DNA of 64,000 bases from Pseudomonadota bacterium. Its GTDB lineage: Bacteria; Pseudomonadota; Gammaproteobacteria; Burkholderiales; SG8-39. The notes beneath the pieces are model-generated. The model had not been told where the DNA came from. It ran no database searches and saw nothing but the letters and a program-made list of their open reading frames with translations. The translations under genes were made by a program, and so were the position numbers. Below, in pieces: positions 43,934 through 53,369 of the stretch. Within the stretch, counting starts at the first letter, position 1. Every line of letters starts with the position of its first letter. Location of the stretch: positions 62,001 to 126,000 of the forward strand of contig CANGMI010000010.1 of assembly GCA_947455195.1 (NCBI GenBank). The letters are read 5' to 3'.

Positions 43934-45553
43934 TTAACGGCTTTCGTCGCGGGGTGCGGTGCTGCCCGAAGGGCTGCGGTGCGCAAGCGCGGCAGCCAGC
44001 ACGAGAAACGCCAGCGCAAGACCGATGGCGGGCGCGTTGCCCATGCGTGCGTAGGGCGTCATGCCCTCGCGGCCTTGCGCATGGCCTTCGAGCGTGCCGG
44101 CGACAAAGGGGGGGAGCGCCTGCGTGGTGCCGTCACTGCGGACGATGGCTGTCATGCCGGTATTGGTTGCGCGCAGCATGTCGCGGCCGGTCTCCAGTGC
44201 ACGCATGCGCGACATCTGCAGGTGCTGGCCGGGTGCGAGCGAGTCGCCGAACCAGGCGATGTTGCTCACGTTGACGAGCAGGCTTGCTTCGGGAAGGGCG
44301 CGGATGATCTCGCTGCCGAAGGCATCCTCGTAGCAGATATTGACGCCAACGCGCTCTCCGGCAACCGCGAGTGCCGGGCCATCGTCGGGCCCGGGGCTGA
44401 AGGCCGACATCGGTACATGCAGAACCTGCAGTATCCAGTCGAAGCCGGCGGGTATGTACTCACCCAGCGGCACCAGGTGGCGTTTGCTGTAGACCTGGCC
44501 GGGCGAGGTACCCAGCGATATCACGGAGTTGAAATAGCGATGGGCGAGATCACCTGTCGGTACGCCCACGAGCACATCTGCGCCTGTACGCAGGGCATGG
44601 TTGCGGACTCGCGTCCACCAGGCCGGATCGACAGCGTCTGCCATGCGTGGCACGGCGGTCTCGGGGAGCACCACCAGTCGCGCCTGCGTGGCTTCGATGG
44701 CGCGGGCATAGTGTTCGAGCGTGCGTGCGTACTGTGCCGGATCAAACTTCAGGTCCTGTGCGATGTTGCCTTGTATCAGGGCGACGCTCACGGGTTGGCC
44801 GACCGCCACGGTCCACGGGATGTTGCGCGTAAGGGCGCCGGTGATCCATGGTGAACTTGCGAGCCCGAGCGCGGTGAGCGTGACCAGCGCGGCGCGCAGC
44901 CGGTTTCCGGTGCGCATCGCCCCGCCGAGGCTGTGCACCGGGACTTGAGGCCTTGCCTGCGGCAGCGGTTCGAGGCGGATGCGCAGGCCCAGCCAGGCGA
45001 GTGCCGCTGCGCCCACGCTCAGCCCGAGAGCCACCCCGTGTACGCCCAGCAGCGGTGCGAGGCCGGCGAGCGGCGTCTCGATCTGCGAGTAGCCCATGGC
45101 GAGCCATGGGAACCCGTTGAAGGGTAGGGCACGGGCAGCATCGAGCAGCACCCATGCACCGCAGGCTGCGAGCAGGCGCAGCGGACCGCGGGGGGTCAGC
45201 CGGGCAACCAGCGCCCCGGCCGTTGCCGGGAAAAGGGCAAGACCTGCGCAGAAAGCGAGTGTGGCCAGGGCTGCCAGCGGTGCCGCCATGTCGCCGTAGG
45301 TGTGCATGCTCACATAGACCCAGGAGACGCCACCGAGAAAGAACCCGAGTCCGAAGGCGAACCCCAGGGTGGAGGCTATCTGCCAGCTGCGCGCCTCGTG
45401 CCACTGGGCAAAGAGCAGGGCCAGTGCGAGCGGCGCCAACGGCCATGCATCGACTGGGGCGAAGGCCGTCACGGCGGCCGCACCGGCCAGCAGGCTGATC
45501 CCATGGGACCGCATCGGGGCCTGCAGCCACCGGCGGGCAGCCGGCGCGGTCAT
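43934..45553 (-). CDS. lnt: Apolipoprotein N-acyltransferase
   Basis: A 539-residue inner-membrane enzyme adding the third acyl chain to lipoproteins. Six or so membrane helices occupy residues 15-215 and a final one is near 510-530. The nitrilase-like domain holds the triad: Glu (VVLPETAVPRM), Lys (YSKRHLVPLGEYIP) and Cys (VNICYEDAFGSEI). SNIAWFGDSLAPGQHLQMSR is also conserved. It lies ten bases after corC. MltA of this window, with its lipobox, is one likely substrate. Confidence 0.97.
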   Translation of the reverse strand: MTAPAARRWLQAPMRSHGISLLAGAAAVTAFAPVDAWPLAPLALALLFAQWHEARSWQIASTLGFAFGLGFFLGGVSWVYVSMHTYGDMAAPLAALATLAFCAGLALFPATAGALVARLTPRGPLRLLAACGAWVLLDAARALPFNGFPWLAMGYSQIETPLAGLAPLLGVHGVALGLSVGAAALAWLGLRIRLEPLPQARPQVPVHSLGGAMRTGNRLRAALVTLTALGLASSPWITGALTRNIPWTVAVGQPVSVALIQGNIAQDLKFDPAQYARTLEHYARAIEATQARLVVLPETAVPRMADAVDPAWWTRVRNHALRTGADVLVGVPTGDLAHRYFNSVISLGTSPGQVYSKRHLVPLGEYIPAGFDWILQVLHVPMSAFSPGPDDGPALAVAGERVGVNICYEDAFGSEIIRALPEASLLVNVSNIAWFGDSLAPGQHLQMSRMRALETGRDMLRATNTGMTAIVRSDGTTQALPPFVAGTLEGHAQGREGMTPYARMGNAPAIGLALAFLVLAAALAHRSPSGSTAPRDESR

Positions 45554-45563
45554 GCGGGCAGGG

Positions 45564-46415
<852 letters not shown>

Positions 46416-46418
46416 CGA

Positions 46419-47081
46419 TCAACAGGCCTGGCTCTTGAGGCGTGCCTTGCGGCTGCGGCGAGCGGCCTTCCGTGGGGTCGGGGAGGTGACCGTCGCGCCA
46501 GAATCGGCGTATGGGTCAGGATACCCCAAAGCACCGAGAATCTCCTGCTCGCGTCGTTCCATGATGCCTGCCTCGGCGTCGGTCTCGTGGTCGAGTCCCT
46601 GCAGGTGCAGGACGCCATGGACGACGAGATGGGCATGGTGTGCCCTCAGGGGCTTGCCCTGTTCGCGTGCTTCGCGGGCGACGACATCCGGGCAGATGAC
46701 GATGTCACCGTGCACTGCGGGCACGGCGTGCGATCGCCGCGTGTCGTGGTCGGACAACCCGGGGGGCGACGGATAGGTAAAGGTGAGCACGTTCGTGGCG
46801 TAGTCGCGGCCCCGGTAGGCCTTGTTCAGGCGCCGTGCTTCCGGGCGCGCCGCAAACCGGATGGTGACAAAGGCAGGCCCGCCGAGGGCTGCATTGACCC
46901 AGCGCAGAATTGATCGGCGATGCGGGATGCCCTCACGCCTGCAGGCGATCTGCACGGTGAGGTCAGCCTCGGGCTGCCGTTTCGCCAGCCTCGAGGGGCG
47001 GGCGCCGGCGCGCTTTGCGCCCGATTTCGCAGCCGGTGTCAGGGCCCGCGGCCGGTCTGTCGAGACAGGGGAGGTGGGCAT
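46419..47081 (-). CDS. ybeY: Endoribonuclease YbeY (16S rRNA 3'-end maturation)
   Basis: A 220-residue metalloprotein with the zinc motif [20 protein letters not shown] (HGxLHLxGxDH). [20 protein letters not shown] is the second hallmark. It is longer than E. coli YbeY (155): a 40-residue basic N-terminal extension and a 30-residue Lys/Arg-rich C-terminal tail ([16 protein letters not shown]) may bind RNA. ATG 47081 lies one base after the phoH stop; 47093 is also possible. Confidence 0.95.
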   Translation of the reverse strand: MPTSPVSTDRPRALTPAAKSGAKRAGARPSRLAKRQPEADLTVQIACRREGIPHRRSILRWVNAALGGPAFVTIRFAARPEARRLNKAYRGRDYATNVLTFTYPSPPGLSDHDTRRSHAVPAVHGDIVICPDVVAREAREQGKPLRAHHAHLVVHGVLHLQGLDHETDAEAGIMERREQEILGALGYPDPYADSGATVTSPTPRKAARRSRKARLKSQAC

Positions 47082-47082
47082 G

Positions 47083-48099
47083 TCAGCCGGCATCGATCTG
47101 GCGGGTTCGGCCTTGCTCGTGCGCCTCGTACGCCGTGATGATGCGTTGCACCAGGGGATGCCGCACCACGTCGGCGGCCGTGAAATGCACGAAGGCAATG
47201 CCACGCACACCGTGCAGGATGCGTTGCGCCTCGACCAGGCCGCTCTTCTGGCCCCGCCCCAGGTCGATCTGCGTCACATCGCCGGTGATGACGGCGCGGG
47301 TGCCAAAGCCGATGCGGGTCAGAAACATCTTCATCTGTTCGGGCGTCGTGTTTTGCGCCTCGTCGAGAATGATGAAGGACTGGTTGAGGGTTCGTCCGCG
47401 CATGTAGGCGAGCGGGGCAATCTCGATGGTGCCGCGTTCGAACAGGCGCGACACCTTGTCGTAGCCCATGAGATCGTAGAGCGCGTCGTAGAGCGGACGC
47501 AGGTAGGGGTCGACCTTCTGGGTGAGGTCGCCCGGCAGGAATCCGAGGCGCTCGCCCGCCTCCACGGCCGGACGAACGAGGACGATGCGTTTCACTGCGT
47601 CGCGCTCGAGGGCATCGACCGCGCAAGCGACCGCCAGGTAGGTCTTGCCGGTGCCGGCCGGGCCGATGCCGAAAGTGGCATCGTGAGCGAGGATGTCACG
47701 CAGGTATTGGCGCTGCGACTCGTTGCGCCCGTGCAGATCCGACCGCCGGGTAAGCAGATTGGGCAGGCCCGGGTCGGCTGAGGCAATCGCACGCACGTCG
47801 CGTGCGGCTGGCAGGTCGCCATCGGCGCCGGTGGCGCGAGCGAACTCGGCCAGCCCGAGTTGCACGTCCTCGAGCGACAGCCCGTCGGAGGCCCGATTGT
47901 AGAAGTGTTCGAGCACTTCGGCGCTGCGCTGGGCCTGCCGGGGTTCGCCCAGCACGATGAATCGATCGCCGCGGCGGTTGATGGTCACATCGAGGGCGGC
48001 CTCGATCTGGCGCAGGTTTTCATCGAGGACGCCACACAGGCTGGCAAGACGCGCGTTGTCGGCGGGGCGCAGGGCAACTTCGAGCGGGCGGTGTTTCAA
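47083..48099 (-). CDS. ybeZ: PhoH-like ATPase (YbeZ), TTG start
   Basis: A 338-residue P-loop ATPase. Walker [14 protein letters not shown] is at about 144-156; Walker B is in [20 protein letters not shown]. The N-terminal KH-like segment ([20 protein letters not shown]) is typical. No ATG or GTG lies near the family start; the only suitable codon is TTG at 48099, overlapping the miaB stop as TTGA. This would lower translation relative to neighbours. PhoH/YbeZ interacts with YbeY and is thought to act in RNA processing. Confidence 0.93.
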   Translation of the reverse strand: MKHRPLEVALRPADNARLASLCGVLDENLRQIEAALDVTINRRGDRFIVLGEPRQAQRSAEVLEHFYNRASDGLSLEDVQLGLAEFARATGADGDLPAARDVRAIASADPGLPNLLTRRSDLHGRNESQRQYLRDILAHDATFGIGPAGTGKTYLAVACAVDALERDAVKRIVLVRPAVEAGERLGFLPGDLTQKVDPYLRPLYDALYDLMGYDKVSRLFERGTIEIAPLAYMRGRTLNQSFIILDEAQNTTPEQMKMFLTRIGFGTRAVITGDVTQIDLGRGQKSGLVEAQRILHGVRGIAFVHFTAADVVRHPLVQRIITAYEAHEQGRTRQIDAG

Positions 48100-49517
48100 G
48101 GGGCGGGTGGTGTCCGGTGAGCAGCGAGGGCGTGCAGTGCGGTGTCGGCAGACTCGCTCTGGGGGGTGATCCACTCGCCACGCAGCGAGTGGGCCCGTAC
48201 GTGGGTGATCCGAACTTGCGTGTAGCCACGCATCAGTGTTGCATGAAGATGCGGCGGCGCCGTGAAATTGACCACCCGGTTGTTGGCGGTACGGCCGGCG
48301 AGTTCGCCCGGATCGCGTCGCGCCGGGCCTTCGACGAGCACGCGTTGCACCGTGTCGAGCATGGTGGCGCTGATCGCGCTGGCCTGGGCATCGAGGAGCG
48401 CCTGGAGGCGGCGTTGACGTTCCACCTTGACCTCGCGCGGGGTGTCGTCGGACAGTGAAGCTGCCGGGGTGCCCGGGCGGGCCGAGTAGATGAAGTTGTA
48501 GGACGCATCGAAGCCGACTTCGGACACCAGTTTCAGCGTGGCATCGAAGTCGGCCTCGGTTTCGCCGGGAAATCCGACGATGAAGTCCGATGCGATGCAG
48601 ATGTCGGGCCGTGCCGCCCTCAAGCGCCGGATGATCGACAGGTATTCGAGTCGGGTGTAGCCGCGCTTCATGGCTGCCAGAATGCGGTCGGAGCCTGACT
48701 GAACGGGCAGGTGCACATGAGGCACGAGTTGCGGCAGTCGGGCATAGGCATCGATGAGGCGCTGGCCGAATTCGCGTGGGTGCGACGTGGTGAAGCGGAT
48801 GCGCTCGATGCCGGGAATGGCGGCCACGTGCTCGAGGAGCAGGGCAAAGTCGGCCCTGGCGGGCAGTCCGAGTGCCTGCGCGGCCGGGTCGAGCGGGGCG
48901 TGCCAGGCGTTGACGTTCTGTCCAAGCAGCGTCACCTCGCACACGCCTGCCTCGGCCAGACCGGCCACCTCGGCGATGACCTCGTCAAACGGGCGCGAAA
49001 CCTCTTCCCCCCGGGTGTAGGGCACCACACAGAAACTGCAGTACTTGCTGCATCCTTCCATGATCGAAACGTAGGCGCTCGGCCCGCTGACTCGGGGTGG
49101 TGGCAGCGCGTCGAATTTCTCGATCTCCGGAAACCGGATATCCACTTGCGGTTGGCCCGAGGCGCGCCGCGCAGCGATGAGGTCGGGCAGGCGGTGCAGG
49201 GTCTGCGGGCCGAAGACCAGATCGACGTAGGGCGCGCGACGCACGATGGCCTGGCCCTCCTGGCTTGCGACGCAACCGCCGACGCCGATGAGCAGATCGG
49301 GCCGGGCATTCTTGAGTTCGCGCAGCGTGCCCAGGTCGCTGAAGACCTTTTCCTGGGCCTTTTCACGCACGGAACAGGTGTTGAGCAGGATGAGGTCGGC
49401 GTCTTCCGGATGACTGGCACGCTCCAGGCCTTCGGTGGCCGCCAGGAGGTCGGCCATTCGATCGGAGTCGTACTCGTTCATCTGACAGCCGAAGGTGCGG
49501 ATGTAGACCTTCTTCAT
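48096..49517 (-). CDS. miaB: tRNA-2-methylthio-N6-dimethylallyladenosine synthase
   Basis: A 473-residue radical-SAM methylthiotransferase acting on i6A37. The N-terminal UPF0004 domain binds one cluster ([37 protein letters not shown]); the radical-SAM motif is [22 protein letters not shown]-terminal TRAM domain follows ([20 protein letters not shown]). ATG 49517 is chosen; a GTG one codon earlier is in frame. The start is only two bases from a 10-bp hairpin downstream of a tRNA gene, leaving no clear free ribosome site. Confidence 0.97.
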   Translation of the reverse strand: MKKVYIRTFGCQMNEYDSDRMADLLAATEGLERASHPEDADLILLNTCSVREKAQEKVFSDLGTLRELKNARPDLLIGVGGCVASQEGQAIVRRAPYVDLVFGPQTLHRLPDLIAARRASGQPQVDIRFPEIEKFDALPPPRVSGPSAYVSIMEGCSKYCSFCVVPYTRGEEVSRPFDEVIAEVAGLAEAGVCEVTLLGQNVNAWHAPLDPAAQALGLPARADFALLLEHVAAIPGIERIRFTTSHPREFGQRLIDAYARLPQLVPHVHLPVQSGSDRILAAMKRGYTRLEYLSIIRRLRAARPDICIASDFIVGFPGETEADFDATLKLVSEVGFDASYNFIYSARPGTPAASLSDDTPREVKVERQRRLQALLDAQASAISATMLDTVQRVLVEGPARRDPGELAGRTANNRVVNFTAPPHLHATLMRGYTQVRITHVRAHSLRGEWITPQSESADTALHALAAHRTPPAP

Positions 49518-49518
49518 C

Positions 49519-49552
49519 ACCGGTCCGTTGACTGGGACAGCGACGGACCGGT
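49519..49552 (-). promoter_or_regulatory. 10-bp hairpin covering the miaB start region
   Basis: ACCGGTCCGT and ACGGACCGGT are perfect 10-bp inverted copies with a 14-base spacer, between the tRNA-Met 3' end and the miaB ATG (two bases away). The only GGA that could serve as ribosome site is inside the stem. It could be a weak tRNA terminator (there is no T-run), a processing signal or a translational brake on miaB. Confidence 0.5.
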
Positions 49553-49584
49553 CACGGCAGTCGCCATGCAGCCCTGCTGCGAAG

Positions 49585-49661
49585 TGGTGGTGAAGGAGGG
49601 ACTCGAACCCTCGACCCCGGCATTATGAGTGCCGTGCTCTAACCGGCTGAGCTACTTCACC
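49585..49661 (-). tRNA. Elongator tRNA-Met (anticodon CAT)
   Basis: The 77-base gene reads on the - strand as GGTGAAG acceptor arm, TAGCTCAGCCGGTTAGAGCA D arm, a CGGCA/TGCCG anticodon stem with loop CTCATAA, GGGTTCGAGTCCC T arm, CTTCACC, discriminator A and an encoded CCA. The D arm and anticodon loop match the elongator methionine tRNA, not the initiator (no C1-A72 mismatch or three G-C pairs) and not the lysidine-type tRNA-Ile by overall similarity. It lies 67 bases before miaB. Confidence 0.95.
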
Positions 49662-49776
49662 CCGGTCTGCCACGAAGGCCGGCCTGTGGCCGAACCGTTG
49701 CGGATTGTCTCTGTCGTGACGGAACGGTTCGAGTTTTTGCGCTCGAACTGCACCCGCCGCGTCAGGACAGCCGAAA

Positions 49777-49805
49777 ATTATCGCGAGCCCAGCCGTTTCT
49801 GTCAA
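49777..49805 (-). promoter_or_regulatory. Near-consensus sigma-70 promoter for tRNA-Met
   Basis: On the - strand TTGACA (49805-49800), a 17-base spacer and GATAAT (49782-49777) make the best promoter match in the window. Transcription would start near 49770, leaving about 108 bases before the tRNA. That leader contains the perfect 8-bp inverted repeat GAACCGTT/AACGGTTC (49692-49699 and 49723-49730) and a smaller TTCGAG/CTCGAA stem. Confidence 0.7.
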
Positions 49806-49905
49806 TGGTTGCGCATGGCCCCGCTGTTCGTCCACGCCTCTCGGGGGCGGGTTGATCCCTGTCGTGCGCGCCAGACGGCGTCAAGATCGTGATGTCAATC
49901 AAGAG

Positions 49906-49926
49906 TTGTCAAGGAAATATTGACAA
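49906..49926 (+). promoter_or_regulatory. Perfect inverted repeat upstream of the ketopantoate-reductase-like gene
   Basis: TTGTCAA-N7-TTGACAA is perfect, 47 bases before the gene start, in an AT-rich patch. Its right arm contains a consensus -35 (TTGACA, 49920-49925) but no matching -10. It has the size and symmetry of an operator for a dimeric repressor. Together with the tRNA promoter and leader this accounts for most of the 311-base gap from 49662 to 49972. Confidence 0.45.
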
Positions 49927-49972
49927 GCGATACAGGAGATTGCACCATGGCGTCCTAGCGGAGGATCAAGCC

Positions 49973-50998
49973 ATGCGTATCTGTATTGTCGGAGCTGGAT
50001 CGATCGGGGGGTTTGTTGCGGCGCGATTCGCCCTTGCCGGTGAGTCGGTGACCGTGGTTGCCCGGGGTGCCAATCTGGCGGCGATCGAACGCAATGGCAT
50101 CGTGGTCGAACAGGCCGACGGCAGCGTGCAGCAGGTGGCGGTACGGGCGGTGCCTCGTCTGGCCGATGCCGGCATTCAGGATGTGATCATTCTTGCCGTC
50201 AAGGCCCACCAGGTGGGCGATGTGGTGGGCGGCATCGATGCCGTCATGCACGAGGACACGGTGATCATCCCGATGCAGAACGGCGTGCCCTGGTGGTACT
50301 TCCAGCGGCAGGGGAGCCCCTTCGAAGGCCAGTCGGTCGAGAGTGTCGATCCGGGCGGACGCCTCATGGCGCTCATCGACCCGCGCCGAATCATCGGCTG
50401 CGTGGTGTATCCGGCCTGCGAGCTGGTCGCGCCCGGGCGTGTGCGCCATGTGGAGGGCGAGCGCTTCCCGTTGGGCGAACTTGATGGCGCACGAACCGAA
50501 CGGGTCGAGCAGTTGTCGGCGCTCTTTGTCCGCGCCGGCTTCAAGTCGCCCGTGCTGGATGCCATCCGCAACGAGATCTGGCTCAAGCTCTGGGGCAACC
50601 TCTCGTTCAATCCGATCAGTGCGCTGGCGCATGCCACGCTCGCCGACATCTGCGAGTTTCCGCTCTCTCGCGAGCTGGCGGCCAGCATGATGCGCGAGGC
50701 CGAGGCCATCGCCACGCGACTGGGGGCGTCATTTCGCGTGACGCTCGAGAAACGAATCGACGGGGCTGGCAAGGTTGGCCATCACAAGACCTCGATGCTC
50801 CAGGATGTCGAGTCGGGACGTGACCCCGAAATCGACGCGCTCGTCGGCAGCGTGATAGAACTCGGTCGCATCACTGAAACCCCCACGCCGCATCTGCAGA
50901 CGGTCTACGCCCTGATGAAGTTGCTCGGTCGGCGTATTTCGACCGAGCGGATCGCCGTACGGGCCCAGTCGCCGGAGGCGCTGGCTCAGGCCGCCTGA
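49973..50998 (+). CDS. 2-dehydropantoate 2-reductase family protein
   Basis: A 341-residue Rossmann reductase: RICIVGAGSIGGFVAARFAL at the start, then VILAVKAHQVGDVVGGIDAV and MQNGVPWW. The C-terminal ApbA/PanE domain has EIWLKLWGNLSFNPISALAH with the catalytic-type Lys and GHHKTSMLQDVESGRDPEID with the Asn/Ser-Asp substrate site. It may make pantoate, but many Burkholderiales carry paralogues with catabolic substrates. A strong GGAGGA site precedes ATG 49973. A perfect inverted repeat upstream suggests individual regulation. Confidence 0.85.
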   Translation: MRICIVGAGSIGGFVAARFALAGESVTVVARGANLAAIERNGIVVEQADGSVQQVAVRAVPRLADAGIQDVIILAVKAHQVGDVVGGIDAVMHEDTVIIPMQNGVPWWYFQRQGSPFEGQSVESVDPGGRLMALIDPRRIIGCVVYPACELVAPGRVRHVEGERFPLGELDGARTERVEQLSALFVRAGFKSPVLDAIRNEIWLKLWGNLSFNPISALAHATLADICEFPLSRELAASMMREAEAIATRLGASFRVTLEKRIDGAGKVGHHKTSMLQDVESGRDPEIDALVGSVIELGRITETPTPHLQTVYALMKLLGRRISTERIAVRAQSPEALAQAA

Positions 50999-51061
50999 TC
51001 GTCCGGACCCACGTCGGGCGTGGCCCTGAGCAACGCCCGACTGCCGGCTGACGCGGGCAGA

Positions 51062-51067
51062 TAGAAT
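51062..51067 (+). promoter_or_regulatory. -10 element seven bases from the UbiF-like start codon
   Basis: TAGAAT ends six bases before the A of the ATG at 51074, so the expected transcription start is at or beside that A. No ribosome-binding sequence exists between them. The transcript of the following gene would be leaderless. No good -35 is visible. Confidence 0.45.
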
Positions 51068-51073
51068 GCCCGA

Positions 51074-52357
51074 ATGGCTGAACACTCGATCTATGACGTG
51101 ATCATCGCTGGCGCCGGTCTGGCCGGCCTGAGTCTGGCGGCGGCGCTGCGCGCGACCTCACTGCGGGTCTGTCTGCTCGAGACGGGCGCGGGCGACGCAC
51201 CGGATGACACGCCGCGCGCGCCCGATGACTGGGATGGTCGTATCTACGCCCTGTCGCCCTCGAGCGTGCGGTTTCTGGAGACCATCGGCGCCTGGCGCCA
51301 TATCGATCAGCGCCGTGTGACGCCCGTCGACCAGATGAACGTGGCGGGTGATGACCCGCGGTCAGCATCGCTGCGGCTGAGCGCCTTTGATGCCGGTGCC
51401 TTGCAATTGGCCTGCATCGTCGAGGCCCGTTCGCTGGTGGGCGCCCTGCGCGCGGCGCTGGCGGGTGCCAGCGCCGGAGCGGCGACCACGCCGGGTGGCG
51501 CAGCGCCTCCGCTGGTACGCATGTCGGGCATCGATCTGGTTGCCATCGAGACGTCGAGCACGTCTTGTACGGTCGAACTTGCCGGCCTGCCCGGGTCGGC
51601 ATCGGCGGCGCGCGAGCCGGCCGCGACCCCTTCGCGCATGATCGAGGGCGCGCTGCTGGTCGGTGCCGATGGCTCACGGTCGGCCACCCGCCTGCTGGCC
51701 GGCATCAAGGCGCGCTCGACCCCTTACGACCTCACGGCGGTGGTCGCCAACTTCAGCGTCGAGCGATCAACGGCTGGCATCGCCTTCCAGTGGTTCAGGG
51801 ACGGTGCGGTACTGGCCTGGCTGCCCCTGGGTGACCGCTGCATGTCGATGGTGTGGTCGCTGCCGACCACGCAGGCGCGAAATCTGCTCGCGTGTGCCGA
51901 TGACGATTTCGTGGCGCGCGTCGCCGCGGCCGGTGAGCACCGACTGGGTGCCATGCAGTTGCTGAACCGCCCGGGGGCCTATCCCCTGCACCGGGTCAGG
52001 GTCGATCAGGTGGCCACCGAGCGCGTCGCACTCATCGGCGACGCCGCCCACACCATTCATCCGCTTGCCGGGCAGGGTATCAATCTTGGCTTTCGCGACG
52101 CGCGCGATCTGGCTCGGCTGCTCGGTGCCGGCGGCACCGTGGCTGCGCCGGCACACCCCGGCTCGCCGCGGCTGATGCGACAGTATCGACAGGCGCGGGC
52201 CGAAGATATACTGAGCCTCGACCTCCTCACTCATGGTTTGCAGCGCCTCTTCGCTGCCCGCGACCCGGTCAGTCGTGCCCTGCGCAACCATGGATTGAAT
52301 CTCGTCGAGCATCTGCCTGTCGTCAAGGGTCTGCTCGCTCGGCGAGCGCTCGCCTGA
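51074..52357 (+). CDS. UbiF/UbiI-type FAD-dependent ubiquinone hydroxylase
   Basis: A 427-residue flavoprotein: FAD motif DVIIAGAGLAGLSLAAALRA, GRIYALSPSSVRFLETIGAW, the GADGSRSATR motif and GDAAHTIHPLAGQGINLGFR. These place it with UbiF/UbiI/COQ6 hydroxylases, distinct from the UbiH-type copy at 29-30 kb. Two Ala/Pro/Gly-rich insertions (about residues 130-150 and 175-195) lengthen it. It is followed by dsbC after 23 bases. Which ring position it hydroxylates cannot be read from sequence. Confidence 0.9.
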   Translation: MAEHSIYDVIIAGAGLAGLSLAAALRATSLRVCLLETGAGDAPDDTPRAPDDWDGRIYALSPSSVRFLETIGAWRHIDQRRVTPVDQMNVAGDDPRSASLRLSAFDAGALQLACIVEARSLVGALRAALAGASAGAATTPGGAAPPLVRMSGIDLVAIETSSTSCTVELAGLPGSASAAREPAATPSRMIEGALLVGADGSRSATRLLAGIKARSTPYDLTAVVANFSVERSTAGIAFQWFRDGAVLAWLPLGDRCMSMVWSLPTTQARNLLACADDDFVARVAAAGEHRLGAMQLLNRPGAYPLHRVRVDQVATERVALIGDAAHTIHPLAGQGINLGFRDARDLARLLGAGGTVAAPAHPGSPRLMRQYRQARAEDILSLDLLTHGLQRLFAARDPVSRALRNHGLNLVEHLPVVKGLLARRALA

Positions 52358-52380
52358 AGTCCGATCAAAGGATCCCGATC

Positions 52381-53304
52381 ATGTCAGCAGCCCCCGCCTC
52401 CGTGCCCCAGCCGGGCGCATTCGCCGAACGCGTTGTGTCCCGGGGCCGTCCACGGGTGGCCGCGAGGGCGGTCTCGGGTCGGGCGGGGCAGGTTTCATCG
52501 GGCTGGGTGCCGGGTCTTTGCGCAGCGCTGATCGGCGTTGCGGTGGCGGCGCTTTGCGTGGTGTCATCAGACCCCGTCGAGGCCGCCGACCGCCCCACCC
52601 CGCGTACCGGTGCGCAGCAGGCACCCACGCCGCTGGGCCCCACGGAGACGGCACTCAAGCGCGCCGTCGAGGAGCGCATGCCCGGGGTACGCGTGCTCGG
52701 CGTCGTGAAGACGCCCTATGCGGGACTCTATGAGGTGAGGACCGAGGACAATGAGATCTTCTACACCGATGAAAAGGCCGCGTTTCTCTTTGTCGGCGCG
52801 ATTCGTGACGGGCGTGATCCGCAACGCAATCTGACCGAAGAGCGCCAGCAGGCATTGAGTGCCATCAGCTTCTCCGAACTGCCGTTCGACGGGGCGTTCA
52901 AGATCGTGCGCGGCACTGGTCGACGCCAGCTCGCCTACTTCACCGATCCCAACTGCCCGTACTGCAAGCAACTCGAAAAGGAGCTCACGCAACTGGATGA
53001 CGTGACGATCAGCGTCTTCCTGTACCCCATCCTGTCGGCCGATTCCCTGCCGAAGTCGCGCGCGGTCTGGTGCTCGACCGATCGGTCCAAGGTCTGGCTC
53101 GACTGGATGCTCGGCGGGGTGGCGCCGGCGACGACCGCCATCTGTGATTCACAGGCCATCGACCGCAATCTGGCCTTTGGTCGGCGCATTCGGGTCACCA
53201 GCGTGCCGACCCTGATCTACCCGAACGGTACCCGCTCGGCCGGCATGCGCCCGGTGGCCTCGATCGCGCGGGCGATCGACGAGGCTGGCTCGCGCAAGCC
53301 CTGA
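52381..53304 (+). CDS. dsbC: Thiol:disulfide interchange protein DsbC
   Basis: A 307-residue periplasmic isomerase. A long basic N-terminus (42 residues) precedes the signal/membrane segment PGLCAALIGVAVAALCVVSS. The dimerisation domain (LKRAVEERMPGVRVLGVVKT, LYEVRTEDNEIFYTDEKAAF) is followed by the thioredoxin domain with active site Cys192-Pro-Tyr-Cys195 (FTDPNCPYCKQLEK) rather than the enteric CGYC. The cis-Pro loop is RVTSVPTLIYPNG. A second Cys pair (VWCSTD, ICDSQ) is also DsbC-like. SD AAAGGA precedes the ATG. Confidence 0.95.
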   Translation: MSAAPASVPQPGAFAERVVSRGRPRVAARAVSGRAGQVSSGWVPGLCAALIGVAVAALCVVSSDPVEAADRPTPRTGAQQAPTPLGPTETALKRAVEERMPGVRVLGVVKTPYAGLYEVRTEDNEIFYTDEKAAFLFVGAIRDGRDPQRNLTEERQQALSAISFSELPFDGAFKIVRGTGRRQLAYFTDPNCPYCKQLEKELTQLDDVTISVFLYPILSADSLPKSRAVWCSTDRSKVWLDWMLGGVAPATTAICDSQAIDRNLAFGRRIRVTSVPTLIYPNGTRSAGMRPVASIARAIDEAGSRKP

Positions 53305-53369
53305 CAGCCGCGGGCGTGCCTCGTCGTGGCGTCTCCGGCGCCAGCGGCGCGGGATACCGCGGCGAGCCC

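Noticed and set aside
48100-48942. N-terminal extension of PhoH by about 280 codons
   Set aside because: This stretch is the miaB gene in another frame; PhoH similarity starts at the TTG.
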